Positions 17,042-26,319 of a DNA stretch of 64,000 bases are shown here, piece by piece (the first letter of the stretch is position 1; every line of letters starts with the position of its first letter). The notes beneath the pieces are model-generated. The model saw nothing but the letters and a program-made list of their open reading frames with translations, was not told the origin of the DNA and ran no database searches. A program made the translations under genes and the position numbers. Source of the DNA: Gaiellaceae bacterium (lineage in GTDB: Bacteria > Actinomycetota > Thermoleophilia > Gaiellales > Gaiellaceae); the NCBI GenBank assembly GCA_026002995.1, contig BPGK01000001.1, positions 372,001 through 436,000 on the forward strand, read 5' to 3'.

Positions 17042-18205
17042 GTGGATGCCATCGAGCTCGCTGCCCTCCTCGTCGGCGTCGCGCTCCTCGCGAGCGTGAT
17101 CTCGGTCGAGCTCGGCGTGACCGTGGCGCTCGTCGAGCTCACGCTCGGCGTCGTCGTCGGGAACGTCTTCGAGGTTCAAAGCCAAGACTGGCTCGACTTC
17201 CTCGCCGCGTTCGCGTCGGTCGTCCTCACGTTCCTGGCCGGGATGGAGGTCGACCCGCACTACCTGCGACGCCGCGTCAAGGCCGCGTCGGCGATCGGCG
17301 TCGTCTCCTTCGCGGGTCCGTTCGTCGTGGCGTCGGCGACCGCGTACCTCGCCCTCGGCTGGTCGCCGAAGGCGTCTCTCATCGCCGGCACGGCGCTCTC
17401 CACGACCTCGCTCGCGGTCGTGTACGCGGTGCTCGTCGAACGCGGGCTGACGGACACGGCCACCGGCAAGCTGCTGATGAGCGCGACCTTTGTCACCGAC
17501 CTCCTGACCGCGATCGCGCTGTCCGCGATCTTCGTCCAGCCAAACCTGTGGTTCCCGCTGTTCCTGCTCGGGTCGCTGGCGCTCGTCGTCGTCCTTCCCA
17601 CGATCGCGCCGTGGTTCTTCGGGCGCTACGGCGATCGCGTCATCGAGCCCGAGATCAAGCTCGTGTTCGCTTCCCTGCTCGCGCTCATGGTGCTCGCGGA
17701 TCTCTCGGGCGGCCATGCGGTTCTCCCTGCGTTCGTGCTCGGGCTCGTGCTCAGCAACCACTACGCCGAGCACCGGGAGGAGCAGAAGCGCCTGCGCGTC
17801 GTCGCCTTCGCTCTTCTGACGCCGTTCTTCTTCAGCAAAGGCGGGCTCAACGTCTCGCTCGGAGCGGTCGCCTCGAATCTCGGGCTCTTGGTAGCGCTCT
17901 TCGCGGCGAAGATGGTTCCGAAGATCGTCCTCGTCTATCCGCTCGCGCGGCGGGCCGACCGGCCGCACGCGGTCTTCTCCACGCTGCTCATGAGCACGGG
18001 ACTGACATTCGGCACGATCGCCTCGTTGTACGGCCTGAATGCGGGGATCGTCGACCGAACGCAGTTCTCGCTTCTCGTCACCGTCGTCGTCCTCTCGGCA
18101 GTCGTGCCGACCGTGATCGCCGAGCGCTGGTTTCAGCCCGATGTCGACCGGCTGCGCCGACTCGGCCGTCGAGACGCGTACGGACGTGCCGAGGAGCTCG
18201 TGTGA
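17042..18205 (+). CDS. CPA-family cation/proton antiporter controlled by a fluoride riboswitch
   Basis: 387 residues, 11-12 transmembrane helices, monovalent cation:proton antiporter of the KefB/NhaP-like CPA superfamily. Visible: LELTLGVVVGNVF-like helix, FLAGMEVDP, a core with ATFVTDLLTAIALSA (the acidic Asp in the ion site), and LTPFFFSKGGLNVSL. It ends shortly after the last helix, without a TrkA-N domain. Fluoride riboswitches are known upstream of crcB, CLC-F channels and some antiporters, so this is likely a fluoride-stress transporter, either exporting fluoride or correcting the acid load from HF entry. GTG start at 17042 with GGAGG in front. Whether it moves fluoride itself cannot be told from sequence. 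Confidence 0.88.
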   Translation: MDAIELAALLVGVALLASVISVELGVTVALVELTLGVVVGNVFEVQSQDWLDFLAAFASVVLTFLAGMEVDPHYLRRRVKAASAIGVVSFAGPFVVASATAYLALGWSPKASLIAGTALSTTSLAVVYAVLVERGLTDTATGKLLMSATFVTDLLTAIALSAIFVQPNLWFPLFLLGSLALVVVLPTIAPWFFGRYGDRVIEPEIKLVFASLLALMVLADLSGGHAVLPAFVLGLVLSNHYAEHREEQKRLRVVAFALLTPFFFSKGGLNVSLGAVASNLGLLVALFAAKMVPKIVLVYPLARRADRPHAVFSTLLMSTGLTFGTIASLYGLNAGIVDRTQFSLLVTVVVLSAVVPTVIAERWFQPDVDRLRRLGRRDAYGRAEELV

Positions 18206-18232
18206 CTCATGTGAGCGGTCGATCGCTCTTCG

Positions 18233-18238
18233 TAGACT
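18233..18238 (+). promoter_or_regulatory. -10 element for purD (leaderless)
   Basis: TAGACT, 7 nt, then GTG at 18246. An in-frame GTG at 18240 is only 1 nt past the hexamer, which favours 18246 as the start. The same hexamer and spacing recur at purM. Confidence 0.6.
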
Positions 18239-18245
18239 GGTGGCC

Positions 18246-19481
<1,236 letters not shown>

Positions 19482-19516
19482 GCCTCGGGGCCACCCCGCG
19501 CCTCCACCCGCGTTCG

Positions 19517-19594
19517 AGCGTATCGGCGAAGGTGAGACGTGTGGGAGGCGAGAGCGTGCCGAATCCTTCACGAGGGTTGCGGAATCGATACGCT
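19517..19594 (+). promoter_or_regulatory. Candidate structured RNA between purD and purB
   Basis: A 9-bp perfect outer stem, AGCGTATCG (19517-19525) with CGATACGCT (19586-19594), encloses a hairpin CCGAATCC/GGGTTgCGG (19559-19582) with loop TTCACGA. The loop's TTCAC can pair with GTGAG (19532-19536), which would be a pseudoknot. It matches no riboswitch I know (not ZTP or glycine by their conserved bases) and is not a tRNA: there is no T-loop. It lies upstream of the purB promoter, so it could belong to a purD read-through transcript. The rest of the 255-nt gap shows nothing else apart from the purB promoter. Confidence 0.35.
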
Positions 19595-19723
19595 GCCCAT
19601 GCGGGCTGTCGCCGCTCGGTACAAGCGCGCACGGGCCAGCCGTGACGCGGGCCGCCGCCTCGCTTCGAGCGTCGCCTCGCGACGGGTGGCGCCCTCACGG
19701 GTCGGGACCGCTCCCGCGCCGAC

Positions 19724-19729
19724 TAGAAT
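19724..19729 (+). promoter_or_regulatory. -10 element for purB (leaderless)
   Basis: TAGAAT, one change from TATAAT, followed by 7 nt and the purB GTG at 19737. It argues against the longer frame that begins at 19539. Confidence 0.6.
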
Positions 19730-19736
19730 CGAGGCG

Positions 19737-21050
19737 GTGATCGAGCGCTACTCCCGGCCGGCAATGGCACGCGTCTGGTCGGAGGAGGCGAAGCTCGAGC
19801 GGTGGCTCGCCGTCGAGCTCGCGGCGCTCGAGGCGTGGGCGAGCGTCGGGGTCGTCCCGGCCGAGGCGGCGCGAGCGATCCGGGCGGCTGCGGTGCCGCC
19901 GACCGTCGAGCGGGTCGCAGAGATCGAGCGTCGTACGAACCACGACGTCGCCGCGTTCGTCGACGCCGTCGCCGAGCAACTCGGCGGCGAGGGGCGGTGG
20001 TTCCACTACGGGCTGACCTCGTCGGACGTTCTCGACACCGCACTCTCGCTCGCGATCCGCGATGCCGGGGCGCTCCTGCTCGAGGGGCTCGATCGGGCAT
20101 TCCTCGCCGTCGTCTCCCGCGCGCACGAGCACGAGCACACCGTGCAGATCGGGCGAACGCACGGCGTGCACGCCGAGCCCACGACCTTCGGGCTCAAGCT
20201 CGCCGGCTGGGCCTTCCAGCTCGCCCGCGACCGCGCGCGGCTCGAGCGCGCGCTCGAGGGCCTGCGCGTCGGAAAGTTGTCAGGGGCGGTCGGCACGTAC
20301 GCAACGACCTCTCCGGAGGTCGAGCGTATCGCCTGCGAGACGCTCGGGCTCGAGCCTGCCCCGAGCTCGACGCAGATCCTCCAGCGCGACCGCCACGCCG
20401 AGCTCCTCTCCGCGCTCGCGCTGCTCGCCTCGTCCCTCGAGCGGTACGCGCTCGAGATCCGGCACCTCGCGCGCACCGAGCTGCGCGAGGTCGAGGAGCC
20501 GTTCGGGGACGATCAGAAGGGATCGTCCGCGATGCCCCACAAGCGCAACCCGATCGTCTCGGAGCGGATCTGCGGGCTCGCCCGGGTCGTCCGCGGGTAC
20601 GCCCAGGTAGGGCTCGAGAACGTCGCACTCTGGCACGAGCGAGACATCTCGCACTCCTCGGCCGAGCGGATCGTCCTCCCCGACGCCTTCCTCGCCGTCG
20701 ACTACATGCTCGATCGCTTCGCCTGGCTCGTCGAGGGATTGGTCGTCCGACCCGAGCGGATGCGCGCGAACCTCGAGGCGACGGGCGGCCTCTTCTACAG
20801 CCAGCGGCTCCTCCTTGCGCTCGTCGAGTCGGGGCTCGAGCGCGATAGCGCCTACCGCCTGGTGCAGCGCCACGCGATGCGCGCGTGGGACGAGGGGCTC
20901 GACTTCCGCACGCTCGTCGCTGCGGATCCCGAGATCTCTACCCGCGTCGATCTCGACGCGGTGTTCGACCTCGCCGCCTACACGCGCCATACCGACGTCG
21001 TCTTCGCGCGCCTCGATGCGCTTGCCGGAACGGTGGCGGCCCATGGCTGA
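19737..21050 (+). CDS. purB: Adenylosuccinate lyase
   Basis: 437 residues; fumarase-fold enzyme that cleaves SAICAR and adenylosuccinate, so it acts twice in AMP synthesis. Conserved blocks: ERYSRPAMARVWSEEAKL, the histidine region FHYGLTSSDVLDTA, QIGRTHGVHAEPTTFG and the superfamily signature GSSAMPHKRNPIVSE with the catalytic Ser loop. Probable leaderless GTG start. Its last 8 bases overlap purC, so purB-purC-purS-purQ form one coupled operon. Confidence 0.96.
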   Translation: MIERYSRPAMARVWSEEAKLERWLAVELAALEAWASVGVVPAEAARAIRAAAVPPTVERVAEIERRTNHDVAAFVDAVAEQLGGEGRWFHYGLTSSDVLDTALSLAIRDAGALLLEGLDRAFLAVVSRAHEHEHTVQIGRTHGVHAEPTTFGLKLAGWAFQLARDRARLERALEGLRVGKLSGAVGTYATTSPEVERIACETLGLEPAPSSTQILQRDRHAELLSALALLASSLERYALEIRHLARTELREVEEPFGDDQKGSSAMPHKRNPIVSERICGLARVVRGYAQVGLENVALWHERDISHSSAERIVLPDAFLAVDYMLDRFAWLVEGLVVRPERMRANLEATGGLFYSQRLLLALVESGLERDSAYRLVQRHAMRAWDEGLDFRTLVAADPEISTRVDLDAVFDLAAYTRHTDVVFARLDALAGTVAAHG

Positions 21051-21903
21051 GGCGACGCACGTCGCGAGCGGGAAGGTTCGCGAGATCTACTCGCTCGACG
21101 ACGAGCGCCTGCTCCTCGTCGCGACCGACCGCATCTCGACCTTCGACGTCGTCCACCCGACCCCGATCCCGGACAAGGGGCGGGTGCTCACCGGGCTGTC
21201 GGCGTTCTGGCTCGCGCGGACGCGCGACATCGTCCCGAATCACTTCCTCGAGCTCCGCGCCGACGGCCGAAGCATGGTCTGCAGGCGGCTCGAGATGCTC
21301 CCGATCGAGTGCGTCGTCCGCGGCTACCTCGCCGGCTCCGGGTGGAAGGACTACCGTGCGACCGGCGCGGTCTCCGGTCAGGAGCTGCCCGAAGGGCTCC
21401 GCGAGTCGGAGCGGCTCCCCGAGCCGATCTTCACGCCCGCCACGAAGGCGTCGGTGGGGCACGACGAGAACATCACCGAGGCGGAGGCGGCGGCGCTCTG
21501 CGGGGAGGCCCGGTATGAGGAGGCGAAAGAGGCTGCGCTCGCCCTGTACGCGTTCGCAGCGGCTCACGCGGAAGAGCGGGGGATTATCCTCGCGGATACG
21601 AAGTTCGAGTTCGGGATCTCGTCCGACGGAGTGCTCAGGCTGGGCGACGAGGTGCTGACGCCCGACTCTTCACGGTTCTGGCCGCGCGAGGGCTACGAGC
21701 CGGGGCGCTCGCAGCCCTCGTTCGACAAGCAGTTCGTGCGCGACTGGTGCGAGCAGAGCGGGTGGGACAAGACCCCTCCGGCGCCCGAGCTCCCCGAGGA
21801 GGTCGTCGTCGGAACCCGCGCTCGCTACATCGAGGCCTTCGAGCGCCTCACCGGCGTCGCGTTCGAGCGCTACCTGGAGGGCCCGGAGGTCGTGCTCGGA
21901 TGA
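21043..21903 (+). CDS. purC: SAICAR synthetase
   Basis: 286 residues, step 8 of IMP synthesis: CAIR plus aspartate plus ATP to SAICAR. Conserved GKVREIYSLDDERLLLVATD, LPIECVVRGYLAGSGWKDY, DTKFEFGISSDG and DSSRFWP. At 286 residues it is the longer, actinobacterial/eukaryote-like form rather than the 235-240 residue E. coli form. ATG start inside the 3' end of purB; ATGA overlap with purS. Confidence 0.96.
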   Translation: MAEATHVASGKVREIYSLDDERLLLVATDRISTFDVVHPTPIPDKGRVLTGLSAFWLARTRDIVPNHFLELRADGRSMVCRRLEMLPIECVVRGYLAGSGWKDYRATGAVSGQELPEGLRESERLPEPIFTPATKASVGHDENITEAEAAALCGEARYEEAKEAALALYAFAAAHAEERGIILADTKFEFGISSDGVLRLGDEVLTPDSSRFWPREGYEPGRSQPSFDKQFVRDWCEQSGWDKTPPAPELPEEVVVGTRARYIEAFERLTGVAFERYLEGPEVVLG

Positions 21904-22136
21904 AGGTGACGGTGCTCATCCGTCCGAAGCAGGGGATCCTCGACCCCCAGGGCGAGGCGGTCGAGGGATCGCTCCGGAAGCTCGGCTTCGACGTCCACGG
22001 CGTGCGGGTCGGCCGGGTGGTCGACTTCGAGCTCGCCGACGACACCGACGCGAGAGCGCGCGTCGAGCGGATGTGCGCGGAGCTCCTCGCAAACCCCCTC
22101 ATCGAGAGCTTCGAGATCGAGCTCCACGACGCATGA
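21900..22136 (+). CDS. purS: FGAM synthase subunit PurS
   Basis: 78 residues, the small subunit of the three-part formylglycinamidine ribonucleotide synthase PurLQS, which bridges PurL and PurQ and helps ammonia transfer. Sequence MKVTVLIRPKQGILDPQGEA then LRKLGFDVHGVRVGRVVDF and NPLIESFEIEL is typical. ATGA overlaps on both sides (purC stop, purQ start) ensure matched synthesis. Its partner PurL is 23 kb away in this window. Confidence 0.95.
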   Translation: MKVTVLIRPKQGILDPQGEAVEGSLRKLGFDVHGVRVGRVVDFELADDTDARARVERMCAELLANPLIESFEIELHDA

Positions 22137-22828
22137 CGGGCCGCCCGCGCGTCGCGATCGTGGTCTTCCCCGGGTCGAACGACGACCGCGACGCCGCCTG
22201 GGCGCTCGGCGCGCTCGGCGCCGACGTCGATCTCGTCTGGCACGCCGAGTACGAGCTTCCCGAGGGTGTCGGCGCGGTCGTGCTCCCGGGCGGGTTCTCG
22301 TACGGCGACTACCTCCGGGTCGGCGCGCTGGCGAGCCTCGCTCCGATCATGGGCGCGGTCCGCCGCTTCGCGGACGCCGGAGGCCCGGTGCTCGGCATCT
22401 GCAACGGATTCCAGATCCTCTGCGAGGCGCGGCTCCTGCCCGGCGTGCTCCGCCCGAACCGCCAACTCGAGTTCGTCTGCCGTGACGTCGTCGTCCGGGT
22501 GGAGACCGCGCAGACGCTGTTCACCCGCCGCTGCGTCGAAGGCCAGGAGCTCGTGCTGCCGGTGAAGCACGGAGACGGTGCCTGGTACGCCGACGAAGGG
22601 ACCCTCATGCAGCTCGCCGCCCGAGGGCAGATCGTGTTCCGCTACACGGAGGATGTCAACGGCTCCCTCGGCAACGTCGCCGGCGTAACGAACGAGGCGG
22701 GGAACGTCATGGGGCTCATGCCGCATCCCGAGCACGCGGTCGATCCCCTGCTCGGCTCGGCCGACGGCGGGCTCATCCTCGCAGCGCTCGTCGACGCCGC
22801 CGCGGCGCACGCGCTCGCGACGGCGTAG
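22133..22828 (+). CDS. purQ: FGAM synthase glutaminase subunit PurQ
   Basis: 231 residues, class I glutamine amidotransferase that feeds ammonia to PurL. The triad is visible: nucleophile Cys in GPVLGICNGFQILCEA, His and Glu in GLMPHPEHAVDP. VVLPGGFSYGDYLRVGALA is the oxyanion region. ATGA overlap with purS. End of the operon; no clear terminator follows within 58 nt. Confidence 0.96.
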   Translation: MTGRPRVAIVVFPGSNDDRDAAWALGALGADVDLVWHAEYELPEGVGAVVLPGGFSYGDYLRVGALASLAPIMGAVRRFADAGGPVLGICNGFQILCEARLLPGVLRPNRQLEFVCRDVVVRVETAQTLFTRRCVEGQELVLPVKHGDGAWYADEGTLMQLAARGQIVFRYTEDVNGSLGNVAGVTNEAGNVMGLMPHPEHAVDPLLGSADGGLILAALVDAAAAHALATA

Positions 22829-22886
22829 CCGGCGCCGCGGTCACCCGAGTGCGCGGAGAGGCGTTCGGTGCTGTCGCTCGTGCCCG

Positions 22887-23165
22887 CTACATGGCGAGAG
22901 CCTCCCTGAGAACGGGCGCGCGCTCGAGCGACGCCCGCAGCCGCTCGAGGTCGCGCGCCCGCATCGTGACGGGGCCTCGCCTCGCGGACCCCTGCGTCGC
23001 GTAGGCAAACCGGACGAGGCGCTCCCCGCCCTGCGTCTCCAGGAGCTCGACGACGACGGAGAAGCGGCGCTCTCCGGCCCGCTGGGGGATCGAGGCGGTC
23101 TCGAGCACCTGCGCCGCTCCCCACGGTGTCGTCGCGGATCGGGCCTGCACGGTCTTCGTCGTCAC
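22887..23165 (-). CDS. Small conserved-looking protein, function unknown
   Basis: 92 residues, soluble, no signal or membrane segment. A central beta-rich part (RRFSVVVELLETQGGERLVR, FAYATQGSARRGPVTM) is followed by a C-terminal helix (RARDLERLRASLERAPVLRE). I do not recognise it. The GTG start is 6 nt after TAGGCT (23172-23177 on the minus strand), which supports it being a real gene, convergent with purQ. Confidence 0.55.
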   Translation of the reverse strand: MTTKTVQARSATTPWGAAQVLETASIPQRAGERRFSVVVELLETQGGERLVRFAYATQGSARRGPVTMRARDLERLRASLERAPVLREALAM

Positions 23166-23425
23166 GCGAGCAGCCTAGGCCGCATCTGCTCACGGGTGGG
23201 ACACGACGTTGCGCCGAAAGAGTGACGAGCTCACCGGAAGCGCACACCCAGCGGTGCACCGCCTGCTGCTCCGTCCAGAGCCTCTCGACGAGGAGGACGA
23301 GGACGCGCGTAGCTCATTGCCAGGTCGCTCGGCAGAGGCACGAAGGCGAGCGCGCCGCCGAAGCCTGCGAGCTCGACGCTGCGGACGACTCCAGTCTGCT
23401 CCTCGGACCGCGGGCGGCCGGCGGT

Positions 23426-23606
23426 GCTCGCCGGGGTCGTTCTGGATCGCGAAGACGGGCCGGAGCGTCTTCGCGAGCCCACCGATGTCGGGTCGGCGGC
23501 AGGTGTCCGCGAAGACGGAGACGAAGGTCGAGAGCGAGACGATGAACGCAGAATCACGACCCATCGTCCACAAGACCTCGAGGAACCCGTGGTCAGCGGC
23601 GAGCAT
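23426..23606 (-). pseudogene. Remnant of a PLDc_N / SHOCT-type small membrane protein
   Basis: The reading MLAADHGFLEVLWTMGRDSA then FVSVFADTCRRPDIGGLAKT aligns by eye with the N-terminal domain of small actinobacterial membrane proteins whose usual form has VFADIFRRHDIGGWGKALW followed by a second helix and a SHOCT tail. Here the first helix is degraded, and after VFAIQNDPG the second helix and tail are missing; the ORF continues as Arg-rich nonsense. No start signal. The region 23166-23425 downstream shows no other recognisable gene. Confidence 0.5.
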
Positions 23607-23720
23607 CGCTCCCTTCGCTCGGCAGTCCCACGGCCCCATCGTGCTTCCAGGAAGCCGCGCGCTCGCCGGCGCAGAGCACCCCGAGCGCCGCGGCGCGGAG
23701 GCTGCGATGATGCGGCCGCG

Positions 23721-24198
23721 GGCGAGGCGGTCAGCGAGGTGCTGCCGTTCGCGGTCGGCGTCGCGGTCGTGCCGATCCCCGTCGTCGCGGTCATCCTCCT
23801 CCTGCTCTCCGGGCGACCGAGGGCGAACCGACCGGCGTTCGCCGTCGGCTGGGCGCTCGGGCTCGCGGGCGCCTTCGTCGTCATCTACGCGATCGCAGAC
23901 GGTGCGGGGGCGGCGACGGACGAGCAGGTCTCCGACGGCGTGTCGTGGCTCGAGATCGCCCTCGGCGTCGCGCTGCTCCTACTCGCCCGGCGGACGTGGA
24001 GGACGCGCCCGTCGCCGGGCACGACGCGGGAGCGGCCCGCGTGGATGGCCGGCATCGAGAGCCTCCAGCCGGGCCGAGCTCTCGGCCTCGGCCTCCTCCT
24101 CTCCGCGGGGAACCCGAAGAATCTGGCTCTTGACGGTGCTCTTCGTCGTGCTCGGGGCGGTCTTCCTCTCCAAGGGCCTCGCCCCGCTGACCGACTGA
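23721..24198 (+). pseudogene. Broken GAP-family (sulfolipid-addressing-like) membrane protein gene
   Basis: The first part reads GEAVSEVLPFAVGVAVVPIP, VAVILLLLSGRPRANRPAFA and later LLSAGNPKNLAL, typical of the GAP/Sap family, six-helix proteins of about 220 residues. Right after NPKNLAL (near 24130) the frame is lost; a different frame then supplies LTVLFVVLGAVFLSKGLA, the family's last helix, and a stop. About 60-80 residues between these points are missing, so a deletion with frameshift has occurred. There is also no ATG, GTG or TTG at the expected start (the codons read GCG GGC GAG GCG). Clearly inactive. Confidence 0.75.
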
Positions 24199-24201
24199 GC
24201 G

Positions 24202-24561
24202 CTACTCGACGGTTCGAATCGCGGTCTCGCCCTTGCCCGAGGCGTCGAGCGGGGTGAGGGAGACCGTGTGCTCCTCGCCGTCGCACGGGACGGTGAGCGT
24301 GAGCGCGCCCGAGGGCTCGGCGAGCGCTGGGTCGCCGCCGTCGACGGCGATCTCGACCCCGGTTGCGTTCGCCGTCTCCCACTCGACGAAGACGGTCCCG
24401 AGGGTGCCGAGCGAGCAGTCGACGTCGTCGGCGTCGAAGGAGGTGACGACCGGCCCGGTGCCAGCGGGTGGCGAGGGCGTCGCCTCACCGCCGCAGCCGG
24501 CCCCGCCCGCAGCGAGAGCCGCGAGGGCGGCGAGGACGGCGATCCGGTGCGCGCTCGGCAT
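24202..24561 (-). CDS. Putative lipoprotein with an Ig-like beta domain
   Basis: 119 residues. Signal peptide MPSAHRIAVLAALAALAAGG followed by a lipobox-like AGGAGC, so it is probably a lipoprotein anchored on the outer face of the membrane. The rest (VVTSFDADDVDCSLG, VFVEWETANATGVEIAVDG, HTVSLTPLDASGKGET) looks like one Ig-like beta-sandwich with a Cys pair. An in-frame ATG at 24603 would give 14 extra residues ahead of the signal. Last in the sugar-phosphate operon; link to it is only positional. Confidence 0.65.
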   Translation of the reverse strand: MPSAHRIAVLAALAALAAGGAGCGGEATPSPPAGTGPVVTSFDADDVDCSLGTLGTVFVEWETANATGVEIAVDGGDPALAEPSGALTLTVPCDGEEHTVSLTPLDASGKGETAIRTVE

Positions 24562-24614
24562 CTCCGGAGATGATGCCCGCCGCGTCGCCTCCCGATCCGA
24601 CATCGGCGAGGCGC

Positions 24615-25283
24615 TCAGCCCGCGCCCCCGGCCGCCGCTCGGTCGGCGAGCACGATCGCGTGCTCCGTCCGCACGCGAGCAGCCGGAAGCGACGTGTCGC
24701 CCGCGAGCAGACGTCGCAGCGCCTCGCGCTTCTCCTCGCCCGTGACGAGCCAGAGCTGCCGTCGAGCGCGGTCGAGCGTCGGGTAGGTGAGCGTCATGCG
24801 GCGGAGCCCCTCGTACTCGCCCGTGGGCGCGACCGCCCGGTCGCTGGCGTCGAGAACACGGTCGCCGGGGACGAGGGAGGCGGTGTGCCCGTCGGCCCCG
24901 AGGCCGAGGTGGACGAGGTCGAGCCGGTCGGGGAGCGCCGCCGCGTAGCGCGCCGCGGCCGCCTCGAGATCGGTCGCCGTGACAGGCATGGCGCGCACGG
25001 AGGAGGCGGCAGTCGCGGGGAGCGTCTCGAGCAGGCGTGTGAGGGTGCGATCCGGGTGCCCGTCCGGCGCGATGCGCTCGTCGACCTGGTAGAGCGCGAC
25101 GCGCTCCCACGGCAGCCGCTCGCCGAGGAGCGCGAGCATCCGCCACGGCGTGCGCCCACCGGAGACGGCGAGCGTGAAGAGGCCCCGCTCCGCGATCGCG
25201 CTCTGCGCCCACTGGACGACGAGCGCGGCGCCGCGCCCGGCGACGGCCTCGGCGTCCGGGAGGACCTCGAGCGCAGGTGGCAC
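24615..25283 (-). CDS. pgl: 6-phosphogluconolactonase
   Basis: 222 residues; hydrolyses 6-phosphoglucono-lactone in the oxidative pentose phosphate pathway. DevB-type signature: FTLAVSGGRTPWRMLALLGE, VDERIAPDGHPDRT, LGLGADGHTASLVPGD with the catalytic His, and RMTLTYPTLDRARRQLWLVTG. The GTG at 25283, 4 nt after the gnd stop, is preferred; a GTG at 25310 inside gnd is an alternative adding 9 residues. Lies directly after gnd, the next enzyme in the pathway. Confidence 0.92.
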   Translation of the reverse strand: MPPALEVLPDAEAVAGRGAALVVQWAQSAIAERGLFTLAVSGGRTPWRMLALLGERLPWERVALYQVDERIAPDGHPDRTLTRLLETLPATAASSVRAMPVTATDLEAAAARYAAALPDRLDLVHLGLGADGHTASLVPGDRVLDASDRAVAPTGEYEGLRRMTLTYPTLDRARRQLWLVTGEEKREALRRLLAGDTSLPAARVRTEHAIVLADRAAAGGAG

Positions 25284-25287
25284 CGGC

Positions 25288-26319
25288 TCACGGCCTCTCG
25301 TCGTGGCCACCGAACTCTCGACGGAGCGCCGAGAGCACGCGGTTGGCGAAGTCGTCGGCGTCACGCGAGGCGAAGCGCGCGAAGAGCGCGGCGGTGAGCA
25401 CGGGAGCCGGCACGCCTTCCTCGATCGCGGCGATTGCCGTCCAGCGTCCCTCGCCCGAGTCCGAGACGCGGCGCGAGAGCTCGGCGAGGTCGGGCGACTC
25501 GTGCAGGGCCTTCGCCGCCAGGTCGAGGAGCCACGAGCCGATCACGCTGCCCCGTCGCCACACCTCCGCCACCTCGGCGAGGTCGATCCGGTAGCGGTAG
25601 CGCTCGGGATGGGCGAGCGGCGCAGTCTCCGCGTCGCGCTCGCGCTCGTCCGCACCGGCTTCCGCGCTCGCGAGGATGCTCAGGCCCTCGGCGTAGGCGG
25701 CCATGAGCCCGTACTCGATGCCGTTGTGCACCATCTTCACGAAGTGACCCGCGCCGGTCGGGCCGCAGTGGAGGTAGCCCTGCTCGGACGGGCTCGGCGG
25801 GCCCGTCCGTCCCGGAGTCCGCGGAGCGGCGTCGACCCCGGGAGCGAGCGAGCGGAAGATCGGCTCGAGGCGCGCGACGACCTCGGGCTCGCCGCCGATC
25901 ATGAGGCAGAAGCCGCGCTCCGCTCCGAAGACGCCTCCGCTCGTCCCGACATCGAGGTGGTGGACTCCGCGCTCCCGGAGCAGCGCGGCGTGACGGAGAT
26001 CGTCGGGGTAGTGCGTGTTGCCGCCGTCGATCACCACGTCGTCCGGCTCGAGCACGTCGGCGAGCGCGGCGATCGCCTCGGAGGTGATCTCGCCGGCGGG
26101 CACCATCACCCACACCGCGCGAGGAGGAACGAGGGCGGCGGCGAGCTCCTCGAGCGAGCGCGCCCCTGCCGCTCCCTCCGCCTCGATCGCAGCGACGGCC
26201 TGTGGGCGGATGTCGAACCCGACGCAGCGGTGCCCGTCCCGGAGGAGGCGGCGCACGATCCCAGCGCCCATCCTGCCCAGGCCGACCATCCCGAGCTCGA
26301 GGGCGCGCTCAGGCGCCAT
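25288..26319 (-). CDS. gnd: 6-phosphogluconate dehydrogenase, decarboxylating
   Basis: 343 residues; oxidative decarboxylation of 6-phosphogluconate to ribulose 5-phosphate. Rossmann start [29 protein letters not shown], substrate loop [12 protein letters not shown], and the catalytic Lys in [21 protein letters not shown]. This is the short form (about 300-340 residues), frequently NAD-linked. A Pro/Arg-rich insert at about 165-180 is unusual. Start overlaps the pgi stop by 11 nt. Confidence 0.93.
   Translation of the reverse strand: MAPERALELGMVGLGRMGAGIVRRLLRDGHRCVGFDIRPQAVAAIEAEGAAGARSLEELAAALVPPRAVWVMVPAGEITSEAIAALADVLEPDDVVIDGGNTHYPDDLRHAALLRERGVHHLDVGTSGGVFGAERGFCLMIGGEPEVVARLEPIFRSLAPGVDAAPRTPGRTGPPSPSEQGYLHCGPTGAGHFVKMVHNGIEYGLMAAYAEGLSILASAEAGADERERDAETAPLAHPERYRYRIDLAEVAEVWRRGSVIGSWLLDLAAKALHESPDLAELSRRVSDSGEGRWTAIAAIEEGVPAPVLTAALFARFASRDADDFANRVLSALRREFGGHDERP

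Noticed and set aside
18240-18245. Earlier GTG start for purD
   Set aside because: Lies directly against the -10 box; the next GTG fits both the leaderless spacing and the usual N-terminus.
19517-19594. Possible tRNA because of the 7-9 bp terminal stem
   Set aside because: No T-loop or D-loop consensus and no anticodon arm on either strand; kept only as an unassigned structure.
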